Assembly (NCBI GenBank): GCA_030836605.1
Contig: JAUPMC010000003.1
Span: forward strand, 1 to 9,012
DNA from: Thermoplasmatota archaeon
GTDB taxonomy: Archaea; Thermoplasmatota; Thermoplasmata; UBA10834
Direction: 5' to 3'
Length of the DNA: 9,012 nucleotides
How positions within the stretch are numbered: the first letter of the stretch is position 1; each line of letters opens with the position of its first letter. Below the pieces are notes generated by a model. It saw nothing but the letters and a program-made list of their open reading frames with translations, searched no databases and was not told where the DNA came from. The position numbers and the translations under genes are program-made. Shown here piece after piece: positions 1-6,199 of the stretch.

Positions 1-433
1 GCACGGGATCGCGAAGGAGTTCCTGTATGTGGACGCCGTCGCGCTGTACATGGTCAGGAACCCGGAGAGATTCAAGGTGCTGGTGACGCCCAACCTGTTC
101 GGGGACATCCTCACAGACCTCGGGGCGGCGCTCCAAGGTGGCCTCGGGTTCGCTCCCTCAGGGAACATCAACCCGAAAGGGCTGAGCATGTTCGAGCCCG
201 TCCACGGCTCCGCGCCGGACATCGCGGGCAAGGGACTGGCCAATCCGGTAGGGGCGATATTGTCGGGCGCGCTGATGCTCCAGACGCTCGGGCACAGGAG
301 CGCGGCTGACGAGGTCGAGCGCGCCGTGCGGGCGGTCCTCGCGGACGGGAAGCACATGACCTCGGACGCCGGAGGGAAGACCTCGACGAAGGCCATGGGC
401 GACGCTATAGCCTTGAGGCTGAAGCACCTCTAG
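1..433 (+). CDS. Isopropylmalate/isocitrate dehydrogenase family protein, 3' part
   Basis: The reading frame is open from the left edge (first full codon at base 2) to TAG at 431-433, giving the last 143 residues. Family hallmarks are NLFGDILTD, which carries the metal-binding aspartates of beta-decarboxylating dehydrogenases, GGLGFAPSGNI, and FEPVHGSAPDIAGKG followed by ANP, which forms part of the NAD(P) site. These enzymes oxidise and decarboxylate a 2-hydroxyacid such as 3-isopropylmalate (LeuB), isocitrate or, in methanogens, homoisocitrate (AksF, coenzyme B synthesis). The fragment lacks the N-terminal substrate-recognition helix, so these cannot be told apart. The GTG at 29 is internal: HGIAKEFLY is encoded before it and matches the family. 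Family assignment is secure; exact substrate is not. Confidence 0.93.
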   Translation, partial: HGIAKEFLYVDAVALYMVRNPERFKVLVTPNLFGDILTDLGAALQGGLGFAPSGNINPKGLSMFEPVHGSAPDIAGKGLANPVGAILSGALMLQTLGHRSAADEVERAVRAVLADGKHMTSDAGGKTSTKAMGDAIALRLKHL

Positions 434-518
434 GGACAGCGCCCGCGGGTCGCGGGGCCCTTACCTTGCGGGCATCCTCGTTCGAGCAGGGCACCGTTCA
501 TACTATTCTGAGCATACT

Positions 519-565
519 TCTAAATAGCCATAACTCGATTTGAATTAAAAAGGGCAGTAGAGGTG
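519..565 (+). promoter_or_regulatory. Putative promoter and ribosome binding site for the gene at 572
   Basis: An A/T-rich box, TCTAAATAG at 519-527, resembles an archaeal TATA box and would place transcription start near 548-552. GAGGTG at 560-565 is a good Shine-Dalgarno sequence lying 6 bases before ATG 572. The GTG at 563 is in frame but is itself part of that Shine-Dalgarno, so ATG 572 is the preferred start. The box was judged by eye only. Confidence 0.5.
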
Positions 566-571
566 GATGGG

Positions 572-2026
572 ATGTCACCGCAGGTTTTACCAGTCCAGAA
601 GCAGAAGGCCATCGAGATCGGGGAGTTCCTGACGAACAACGTGTCCAGGTCCGTAGTGTACGCTCTGCTGCACAGGCAGCCCCTCACGAGGAGGGAGATA
701 GAACGCAGCCCGATGACCGATTCGATGAGGCGGCTCTCCCTGAGCGCGCAGACCAGGATACTCAAGGACAAGTCGACCGTCCAGATGAGGACTCTCCTGG
801 CAAAGGGCGTTGACTGCGGGGTGCTCCTCCCCGTCACATCCAAGAGACAGAACTACTACTTCCTCAACTCCGACCTGAGGATCGAACCCTCGCCGGTCCG
901 AGACTCGCCCGAGGAGGAGGACGAGGTGGCCCTGAACGTGTTCCTGGACAGGACCTTCGCGCACACGCCCGGGCAGGCGGTCCTGCCCGCTTGGGGGACG
1001 GCCGCGGACCACACCATCCTCCCCGTCCCGTTCATAGACTCGCCCAAGACATTCGTGCTATGGCTGAGCTGGCTCATCACGCCGACGAGGAGGAGCGTGC
1101 TCAGCTACATTGGGCACCACGGGGAGGTCACGAGGCCGCAGCTGCGGAAGGACCTCGGGTTCTGGGCTGACCGGATCGTCTCCAAGGAGGGGCTCCCGAG
1201 CGGGGTGCTCGAGAGGACGGACGGGAAGGTACGCTATCAGTTCTCAGACTTCTCCTTCTCGAAGCTGAAGGTCAAGAAGGAGGAGGAGCCGGGCAAGAGG
1301 AAGCCCTGGACCACTTACCCGCCGTCCTTCTGGATGACGAGGTCGTACGAGCCGCTCAGGTGCATCCTGGGGGCGTCCAAGTACCTGGGGGACTCCAAGC
1401 CGAACGCCACCCCGGCGACGATCCTTGAGGAGATGGCCAAGGAGGAGTTGACGGTGGTCGAGAAGAACCGGAAGGAGTTCCTCGAGGTGAACTTCCTCGA
1501 GAGGATGAGCTTCTACGCGATATACCACTCATCCGGGGACCCGGCGGTCAAGATCTCCGCCGAGACCCTGGTGCCCGAGAAGGTCACCTTCAACTCGCCG
1601 GAGCACCCGATGCTGTGGGTCATGAGGACCGACGAGGAGCACGCGGGCGCGAGGCTGCAGTTCAAGGAGGAGGCGGCCAAGATGCTCCTGGCCAAGAAGA
1701 CGAAGGAGGACCAGGTCGCGTACCTCGAGAAGATGATGCTGGACCTGGCGATGGAGCGCATCGGCAAGAGGCTCGAGCTGCACGAGGTCGCCCTCGCGGG
1801 GGACCTCGACAAGCTGAGGATGGAGTCCTTCGGGCTCGGTGCCGATTCCATCGGCGCCGTCGCGAACCTGGAGACCGAGAGAGAGGCCATACTCCACGAG
1901 AAGATGTACTTCGAGAAATTCATGAACGTCCTGCTACCTGGCTCCATCAAGAAGCCCAAGAAGAAGTCGCCCGAGGAGGAGATCTCGGAGATTGACAAGG
2001 AGCAGGGCACCCCGCCGCCGCAGTAG
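572..2026 (+). CDS. Unrecognised protein with two winged-helix-like segments and a coiled-coil-like tail
   Basis: This 484-residue protein is not one I recognise. Residues about 25-100 look like a winged helix-turn-helix: SRSVVYALLH, then LTRREIER, then a helix around QMRTLLAKGVDCGVL and a strand pair ending in NYYFLNS. Residues about 166-228 look like a second one: TPTRRSVLSYI, then VTRPQLRKDLGF, then a short strand pair ending VRYQFSDF. An acidic linker (PEEEDEVA, 113-120) lies between them. Residues about 352-450 are rich in E, K, R, L and M and probably form long helices or a coiled coil. The end is a basic patch (KKPKKK, 460-465) followed by an acidic tail. No signal peptide or membrane segment is seen, so it is probably cytoplasmic. 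The fold suggests a DNA-binding or scaffold protein, but no ligand or target is visible. It stands alone, with gaps on both sides. Confidence 0.85.
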   Translation: MSPQVLPVQKQKAIEIGEFLTNNVSRSVVYALLHRQPLTRREIERSPMTDSMRRLSLSAQTRILKDKSTVQMRTLLAKGVDCGVLLPVTSKRQNYYFLNSDLRIEPSPVRDSPEEEDEVALNVFLDRTFAHTPGQAVLPAWGTAADHTILPVPFIDSPKTFVLWLSWLITPTRRSVLSYIGHHGEVTRPQLRKDLGFWADRIVSKEGLPSGVLERTDGKVRYQFSDFSFSKLKVKKEEEPGKRKPWTTYPPSFWMTRSYEPLRCILGASKYLGDSKPNATPATILEEMAKEELTVVEKNRKEFLEVNFLERMSFYAIYHSSGDPAVKISAETLVPEKVTFNSPEHPMLWVMRTDEEHAGARLQFKEEAAKMLLAKKTKEDQVAYLEKMMLDLAMERIGKRLELHEVALAGDLDKLRMESFGLGADSIGAVANLETEREAILHEKMYFEKFMNVLLPGSIKKPKKKSPEEEISEIDKEQGTPPPQ

Positions 2027-2239
2027 GCCCTCGCCCACAGACGGGGGTTGCCCGGGCACCGTGATCACAAAGATAACTTACGGTTCTCCGCGTCAACTAA
2101 GTGATGGACCGCCATATATCTGGCTCGCATCCGAAACAGTATAGTACGGCGTGAACCATTAGGAATCGAGGGTAACATACATAAGCATCCGTAAGCAAAC
2201 ATGAGAGAGCGCTAATACTTCACTTATGAGTGTGTGGAC
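2027..2239. other. Intergenic region with short repeats and A/T-rich boxes
   Basis: No coding frame is convincing here. Visible items are a 10-base perfect palindrome TGCCCGGGCA (2049-2058); the palindrome GTGATCAC (2061-2068); CTTACGG (2077-2083) with its inverted copy CCGTAAG (2189-2195); TAAGTGA (2098-2104) with its inverted copy TCACTTA (2220-2226); GCATCCG twice (2127-2133, 2185-2191); and TAAGCA twice exactly 10 bases apart (2182-2187, 2192-2197). A TATA-like ATATATC lies at 2113-2119. The A/T content is clearly higher than in the flanking genes. This could be an operator region for the regulator downstream, or hold a small RNA; neither is shown. Confidence 0.45.
2211..2220 (+). promoter_or_regulatory. 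Putative TATA box for the MarR-like gene
   Basis: GCTAATACTT at 2211-2220 is centred about 24 bases before ATG 2240, the spacing expected if the transcript begins at or next to the start codon (leaderless). No Shine-Dalgarno is visible before either GTG 2234 or ATG 2240, which fits. A second A/T-rich stretch, ACATACATAAG at 2175-2185, would give a leader of about 30 bases instead. Confidence 0.4.
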
Positions 2240-2620
2240 ATGACCTTGACCGACCGTGAGAAGCACATAATCGAGATACTAGGGAGAGGAGTCAACTCCC
2301 CGACGCTCCTGTCATCGGAGCTGAGGATAACCCAGTCCGGGGCGACCCAGGCGCTCCAGAAGCTGGAGAGGAAGGGGGTCGTCAAGAGGACCAAGGTCGG
2401 CCGTAACGCCATCTACCGGCTCGTGGAGGAGAAACCCCTGGAGGACCACGCGCCCTTGGACGAGGATCTCGAGCTGATCAAGGAGTCGTACCACGCCCTA
2501 TCGAGGGTCTGGTCTCACCTGCTGCGGCTGGACCTCTCGCACGAGGAACTGACCAAGGTCCGAGAGGCCAGGAACCTCCTGGAAGAGATACTGGTCAAGC
2601 GCGGCAAGAGCCTGGAATGA
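2240..2620 (+). CDS. MarR-like winged-helix transcriptional regulator
   Basis: A 126-residue protein. The N-terminal 65 residues form a winged helix-turn-helix: LTDREKHIIEIL (helix 1), SPTLLSSELRI (helix 2), TQSGATQALQKLERKGVV (recognition helix and following), then the wing KRTKVGRNAIYRLV. Such domains are common in MarR, ArsR and TrmB-type regulators; the pattern LTDRE...ALQKLERKGVV fits MarR-like proteins best. The remaining 60 residues are predicted helical (LELIKESYHALSRV, HEELTKVREARNLLEEIL) and probably dimerise. No cysteine cluster or obvious effector site is seen. ATG 2240 is chosen over the in-frame GTG 2234 because the TATA-like box fits a leaderless start there; the two differ by two residues. 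It has its own upstream gap with repeats, so autoregulation is plausible but inferred. Confidence 0.87.
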   Translation: MTLTDREKHIIEILGRGVNSPTLLSSELRITQSGATQALQKLERKGVVKRTKVGRNAIYRLVEEKPLEDHAPLDEDLELIKESYHALSRVWSHLLRLDLSHEELTKVREARNLLEEILVKRGKSLE

Positions 2621-2627
2621 AAAGACT

Positions 2628-2658
2628 GCCGGAGGACGGAGAGACCGTCGGTTCCGGC
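2628..2658. terminator. Bulged hairpin between convergent genes, likely terminator
   Basis: GCCGGA (2628-2633) pairs with TCCGGC (2653-2658), and inside it GACGG (2635-2639) pairs with CCGTC (2645-2649) around the loop AGAGA. The structure starts 8 bases after the stop of the MarR-like gene and ends on the first base of the convergent ACT gene's stop. Read on the minus strand it is followed by AGTCTTTTCA, a short T-rich run; the plus side has none. It probably acts mainly for the minus-strand transcript. Confidence 0.55.
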
Positions 2659-3035
2659 TATCTGAGCGCCTCTTCCGCCTTCTTCTTGTTGTCGACGGTC
2701 AGGATCATCTCGGTGTGACCGCCGTCCTTGCCGAGTATGTATATGGAATCGACGTTCACCATCGCCTTCGCCAGCTTCTTGGCCACCTTGCCGAGCTCGC
2801 CCGGCTTGTCGGGGAGCCTGACGGATATGACATCCTTGAGGTCGTAGCCTATGCCAGACCGGGTCAGGACGGCTTTGGCGGTGGCCTCATCGTCGGTGAC
2901 CACCCTGATCAAAGGCTTCGCGACGTTACGCTCGCTGGCGATGCCCTTGATGTTCACACCGTTGTTCCCAAGGAGTTCGCACACCTTGGCCAGCTCACCT
3001 GGCTTGTCCTGGACGAAGACATCGAATTCCTTCAA
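2658..3035 (-). CDS. Tandem ACT-domain protein
   Basis: A 125-residue protein made of two ACT domains with no enzyme attached. The first covers residues about 1-66 and the second about 69-125; each begins with a strand followed by DKPGEL (residues 10-15 and 76-81), the turn that usually precedes the ligand-binding helix in ACT domains. ACT domains bind small ligands, mostly amino acids, and dimerise. Stand-alone double-ACT proteins of this kind are thought to sense or regulate amino-acid metabolism, but the ligand here is unknown. The start is TTG at 3035-3033: no in-frame ATG or GTG exists between it and an in-frame TGA five codons upstream, and GAGG lies about 10 bases before it. The gene lies downstream of the CorA-like gene on the same strand but seems to have its own promoter. 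Confidence 0.9.
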   Translation of the reverse strand: MKEFDVFVQDKPGELAKVCELLGNNGVNIKGIASERNVAKPLIRVVTDDEATAKAVLTRSGIGYDLKDVISVRLPDKPGELGKVAKKLAKAMVNVDSIYILGKDGGHTEMILTVDNKKKAEEALR

Positions 3036-3079
3036 GAGTTCCAGTCCTCAGCCTACCTATGCCCCGAGCTAGTTAAAAA
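3036..3079 (-). promoter_or_regulatory. Putative promoter of the ACT gene, overlapping a T run after the CorA-like gene
   Basis: On the minus strand TTTTTAAC (3079-3072) resembles a TATA box and would start transcription near 3049, just before the GAGG that serves the TTG at 3035. The same five-T run lies about 35 bases after the CorA-like stop and could also help end that transcript, since archaeal polymerase terminates at T runs. The double role is inferred. Confidence 0.4.
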
Positions 3080-3112
3080 GAATTCCGGCGGCCGGCTCAG
3101 GGCCCCGACGGA

Positions 3113-4228
3113 CTAGCCACCCGTGGGCAACCGGACCCAACGCCTGACCCACCAGTATGCCAGATACGTCGAGTTCACGGTCGCCAGGGCGAGGACCGCG
3201 CCGTACCAGAACAGCATGCCGCTGTCCATCCCTCCCAGGGAACCGACGACCGTGGCGATGGTGTTCGGGACCAGCACCGCGGTGCCCAGGATCGTCAGCC
3301 AGGTTATGGTCATCGTCATGCGGTTGTTGAGGGTCTGGAGCTGGTTGTTGTACAGCGCCTGGAGCACCTCGAGCCCGGAGGCGAGGACCTCGGACATGTG
3401 CTCGCTCAGCGATATCTGGCGGTTCACGTCCTCGACGAGCAGGCCGACCTTCGCCAGGCTCTTCGGGTTGTCCGCGATGAGCTCAGCGTCCCCGTACCGC
3501 AGCGAGTGGAGGACATCCATCGTCCGCCAGAGCGTGTTCAGGTAGGTGATGAGCGCGTGTTTCAGCTGGTAGATCTTCTTGCCTACCTCCAGCCTCGGGG
3601 AGTCGGGGTCGAGCAGGAGCTCGCTCATGGCGTCCGCCTGCTCCTCGATCTCCCTCACGTGCTCGAAGTTGTGGGAGTTGTTCTCGTCCAGTATCCTGAC
3701 GAGCATCATGGTGAGCCTGTCGCTCAGGGACATGCCCTCGGGGAGCTTCCTCATGAACGCGTCGGCGTACCGGGAGAACAGCACGAGCCTCTCGACCTCC
3801 GCGCTGTGGATGGTCACGATGAGGTCCTTGCGGACCAGTATAATGAGCGGGTGGGCCTGGACGTCCAGCCCTGAGACCTTCACTGCAGGGACCATGATGC
3901 CCATCTCCGTGTCCCTGTCCTCGAAGGAGGCGTAGTACCCTTTGAGCAAAGTGTGGACCATGGAGGCGCTGAAGCCCAGGCTGACGGCTATCTCCGTCCC
4001 GTCCTTCCCCAGGTCGTCGGCCGTGAAGTTGACCCAGCCGAGGCTCGAGTCGTGGAGCGTCGATATGAACTCCGAGGGGGCGTTCCCGAATATCTTGACT
4101 GGCCGGCCCTTGTGTGGCAAGGCGACGCATATGCCCTTATAGGCCTTGGCCTTGCACTCATCCTCTTGCCCGTTGGCCTTGGCATCAGGTGATCCCATCC
4201 GAGGACCCGACTCGACGCTGCCCTGCAA
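3113..4228 (-). CDS. CorA-family divalent-cation transporter-like protein, GMN motif absent
   Basis: A 371-residue protein with the CorA layout: a soluble N-terminal domain, a long helical stalk (about 165-303) and two C-terminal membrane helices (about 304-329 and 338-361) separated by a short loop, followed by a basic tail (WVRRWVRLP). CorA proteins form pentameric channels for Mg2+, Co2+ or other divalent ions in the cytoplasmic membrane. The classical GMN selectivity motif after TM1 is not present; the loop instead reads VVGSLGGMDSG, preceded by VPNTIAT in TM1. The substrate is therefore uncertain, and export (ZntB-like) is possible. The preferred start is TTG 4228, because GGGAGG lies 7 bases before it; ATG at 4198 (residue 11) is the alternative but has no good Shine-Dalgarno. 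The N-terminal 30 residues are charged and unconserved-looking, so either start is possible. It diverges from thrS. Confidence 0.87.
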   Translation of the reverse strand: MQGSVESGPRMGSPDAKANGQEDECKAKAYKGICVALPHKGRPVKIFGNAPSEFISTLHDSSLGWVNFTADDLGKDGTEIAVSLGFSASMVHTLLKGYYASFEDRDTEMGIMVPAVKVSGLDVQAHPLIILVRKDLIVTIHSAEVERLVLFSRYADAFMRKLPEGMSLSDRLTMMLVRILDENNSHNFEHVREIEEQADAMSELLLDPDSPRLEVGKKIYQLKHALITYLNTLWRTMDVLHSLRYGDAELIADNPKSLAKVGLLVEDVNRQISLSEHMSEVLASGLEVLQALYNNQLQTLNNRMTMTITWLTILGTAVLVPNTIATVVGSLGGMDSGMLFWYGAVLALATVNSTYLAYWWVRRWVRLPTGG

Positions 4229-4280
4229 CTGAAAGCCTCCCTTCTGCTACCCCTGTATCGCCCCAGGGCCATGTATATTT
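4229..4280 (-). promoter_or_regulatory. Putative promoter and Shine-Dalgarno of the CorA-like gene
   Basis: On the minus strand AAATATAC (4280-4273) is a good TATA-like box and would start transcription around 4250. AGGGAGG follows, 7 bases before the TTG at 4228. The strong Shine-Dalgarno is the main reason for choosing the TTG start. Confidence 0.5.
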
Positions 4281-4304
4281 CGCTCCGCTGGGGGCACCTG
4301 GGGC
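4260..4304. repeat. CCCCAG/CTGGGG repeats between divergent promoters
   Basis: GCCCCAGG at 4260-4267 is the exact inverted copy of CCTGGGGC at 4297-4304. A further CTGGGG lies at 4288-4293, exactly 10 bases (one helical turn) before the copy at 4298-4303. The three copies surround the TATA-like box of the CorA-like gene and end 8 bases before that of thrS. They could be binding sites for a regulator serving both directions; that role is inferred. Confidence 0.45.
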
Positions 4305-4310
4305 GAGCAT

Positions 4311-4322
4311 CCTTTTAATACG
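4311..4322 (+). promoter_or_regulatory. Putative TATA box of thrS
   Basis: CCTTTTAATACG contains the TATA-like TTTTAATA (4313-4320). The expected transcription start is near 4343, giving a leader of about 15 bases before ATG 4358. Confidence 0.55.
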
Positions 4323-4339
4323 GACCTCGTCATTTCAAC

Positions 4340-4355
4340 GGCGGTTAGGCGGTTA
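4340..4355 (+). repeat. Perfect tandem 8-base repeat directly before the thrS start
   Basis: GGCGGTTA occurs twice without a gap, ending 2 bases before ATG 4358. It covers almost the whole predicted mRNA leader and the position of the ribosome binding site, where only the imperfect GGCGG is available instead of GGAGG. Confidence 0.75.
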
Positions 4356-4357
4356 AG

Positions 4358-6196
4358 ATGAGGGTACTCCTCATTCATGCGGACAGGTTCGAATACGAGG
4401 TCAAGGACCCGACGAAGATGGCGGAGGAGCTACCGCCCCAGGCCCCCAGGAAGCACTCCTTCCAGGAGCCCTTGGTCGTCTTCACGACGGTCGAGTCCAC
4501 GGACGACAACGCCGAGGCGATCGCGGAGGTCGCCGCGACGGATGTCGCAGAGGTCTTCTCGAAGGTGGAGGCCAGGAGCGTCGTCCTCTACCCTTACGCG
4601 CACCTGAGCTCCGACCTGGCGGGCCCCGCCCAGGCCATCGCAGTCCTCAAGGCCACCGAGGCGGCCATCTCGTCGAAGGGCATCGATGTCCACAGGTCGC
4701 CATTCGGATGGTACAAGGGGTTCGAGATCAAGTGCAAGGGTCACCCCCTCTCAGAGCTCTCCAGGGAGTTCGCCGCGGAGGCGGGGAAGACGAGGGAGGA
4801 GGTCGTCGAGAAGATCAAGAGCGACTTCTTCATCCTGACGCCGGAAGGCAAGGAGCTGCCTATAGACCTCAAGGACATCGACTCCATGAAGTTCCTGGAC
4901 GAGTACCCGTCCCTGAGGACATTCATCATGTCCGAGGAGGTCGGGAGGTCCAAGGGCGTCGAGCCACCGTCGATCAAGGCCATGCAGCGCCTGGAGCTGG
5001 TGGACTACGAGGAGGCGAGCGACAGGGGCCACTTCAGGATGTATCCCAAGGGGCACCTCATATTCAGCCTCCTAGAGAGCTGGGCGAAGGCGATCGCGCT
5101 CGACAAGATAGGGGCCGTCCAGATAGACACGCCCATACTGTACGACTGGTCCATGCCGGACATCAGGAGCCAGGGGATGTCCTTCCACGAGAGGCACTAC
5201 ACGCTCAAGACCGACGAGAAGAGGGAGTTCGTCCTCAGGTTCGCCGGGGACTTCGGCCTGTTCAGGATGCTGAAGGGGGCCACCATCAGCTACAGGAACC
5301 TTCCGCTCAGGGTCTACGAGTTCTCCAAGAGCTTCAGGTTGGAGCAGCGTGGGGAGCTGACCGGGCTGAAGAGGCTCCGGGGGTTCCACATGCCCGACGT
5401 GCACTGCTTCGTCGCGGACATAGACGACGGCTGGAAGGAGTACATGCTGCTCTACAAGAACTACGCGGACCTCGCGGACGCCACGAAGGTGGAGTACGCC
5501 GTCGCCTTCAGGATCGTGAAGGAGTTCTACGACAAGTACAAGCAGAACATCGTCGAGCTGCTCAAGTACTCCAAGAAGCCGGCCCTCATAGAGGTCCTGT
5601 CGGAGATGAAGCACTACTGGGCCGTGAAGCACGAGTTCCAGGGGATAGACTCCGTCGGGGGCTCCGTGCAGCTCAGCACCGTGCAGCTGGACGTCGAGGA
5701 CGCCGAGAGGTACGGCATCGTGTACACGGACTCCGAGGGCAAGAAGCGCGGGTGCATCATAACCCACTCGTCCATCGGGTCCATCGAGCGCTGGATGTAT
5801 GTCCTGCTCGAGGAGGCGCTCAAGCACGAGAAGCCCAGCCTGCCGTTCTGGCTGTCGCCGACCCAGGTGAGGCTCATCCCGGTCAGCAAGGAGTTCGTCC
5901 CAGACTGCGAGGCCCTCGCCGAGTCTCTACCAGGCAGGGTGGACATAGACGACACGGACGACAAGGTCGGGAAGAAGATCAGGAACGCGGAGATGGAGTG
6001 GATCCCGATGATCGTCGTGCTGGGCGAGAAGGAGAGGGCGTCCGAGAAGATACCCGTCAGGATGCGCTCTGGCGAGGTCAAGGACATGGCCAAGGCGGAG
6101 ATGAGGGACGAGATGGAACGCTTGGCCAAGGGATACCCCGAGGCGAGGCTGCCGCTCCCGAGGATGCTATCCAAGAGGCCGGTGTTCAGGGGCTAG
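4358..6196 (+). CDS. thrS: Threonyl-tRNA synthetase, archaeal type
   Basis: A cytoplasmic enzyme that charges tRNA-Thr with threonine; 612 residues, the usual size of the archaeal form. Residues 1 to about 140 are the archaeal N-terminal editing domain, related to D-aminoacyl-tRNA deacylases, which removes wrongly attached serine; FGWYKGF with Lys120 and CKGHPLSELSR belong to it. The class II catalytic core runs from about 205 to 490: motif 1 around residues 253-268 (DTPILYDW), motif 2 with Arg327 (SFRLEQRGEL), motif 3 GSIER with Arg478. The anticodon-binding domain covers about 505-600 (VRLIPVS, VDIDDTDDKVGKKIR). The zinc site is odd: the cysteine usual in FAACFG is Asp298 (FAGDFG), His349 (MPDVH) is kept, and the third ligand position (HCSP in other archaea) reads Thr469-His470. 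Otherwise the protein looks intact. It diverges from the CorA-like gene and converges on queE, with 3 bases between the stops. Confidence 0.96.
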   Translation: MRVLLIHADRFEYEVKDPTKMAEELPPQAPRKHSFQEPLVVFTTVESTDDNAEAIAEVAATDVAEVFSKVEARSVVLYPYAHLSSDLAGPAQAIAVLKATEAAISSKGIDVHRSPFGWYKGFEIKCKGHPLSELSREFAAEAGKTREEVVEKIKSDFFILTPEGKELPIDLKDIDSMKFLDEYPSLRTFIMSEEVGRSKGVEPPSIKAMQRLELVDYEEASDRGHFRMYPKGHLIFSLLESWAKAIALDKIGAVQIDTPILYDWSMPDIRSQGMSFHERHYTLKTDEKREFVLRFAGDFGLFRMLKGATISYRNLPLRVYEFSKSFRLEQRGELTGLKRLRGFHMPDVHCFVADIDDGWKEYMLLYKNYADLADATKVEYAVAFRIVKEFYDKYKQNIVELLKYSKKPALIEVLSEMKHYWAVKHEFQGIDSVGGSVQLSTVQLDVEDAERYGIVYTDSEGKKRGCIITHSSIGSIERWMYVLLEEALKHEKPSLPFWLSPTQVRLIPVSKEFVPDCEALAESLPGRVDIDDTDDKVGKKIRNAEMEWIPMIVVLGEKERASEKIPVRMRSGEVKDMAKAEMRDEMERLAKGYPEARLPLPRMLSKRPVFRG

Positions 6197-6199
6197 GGC

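Noticed and set aside
442..456. CCCGCG-GGT-CGCGGG hairpin after the dehydrogenase gene as a terminator
   Set aside because: The stem is perfect but only 6 pairs long and has no T run after it; such GC palindromes are frequent in this composition.
2098..2140. Possible C/D box small RNA (GTGATGG resembles a C box)
   Set aside because: One mismatch to the C box and no D box (CTGA) at a suitable distance downstream.
3398..3874. Plus-strand open frame opposite the CorA-like gene, and similar ones at 6233-6937 and 8181-8591
   Set aside because: Each is a composition shadow of a convincing minus-strand gene, with no motif or start signal.
5072..5827. A 251-codon open frame on the minus strand opposite thrS
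   Set aside because: Low-complexity L, V, E, D-rich product caused by GC-rich codons on the opposite strand; no ribosome binding site or motif.
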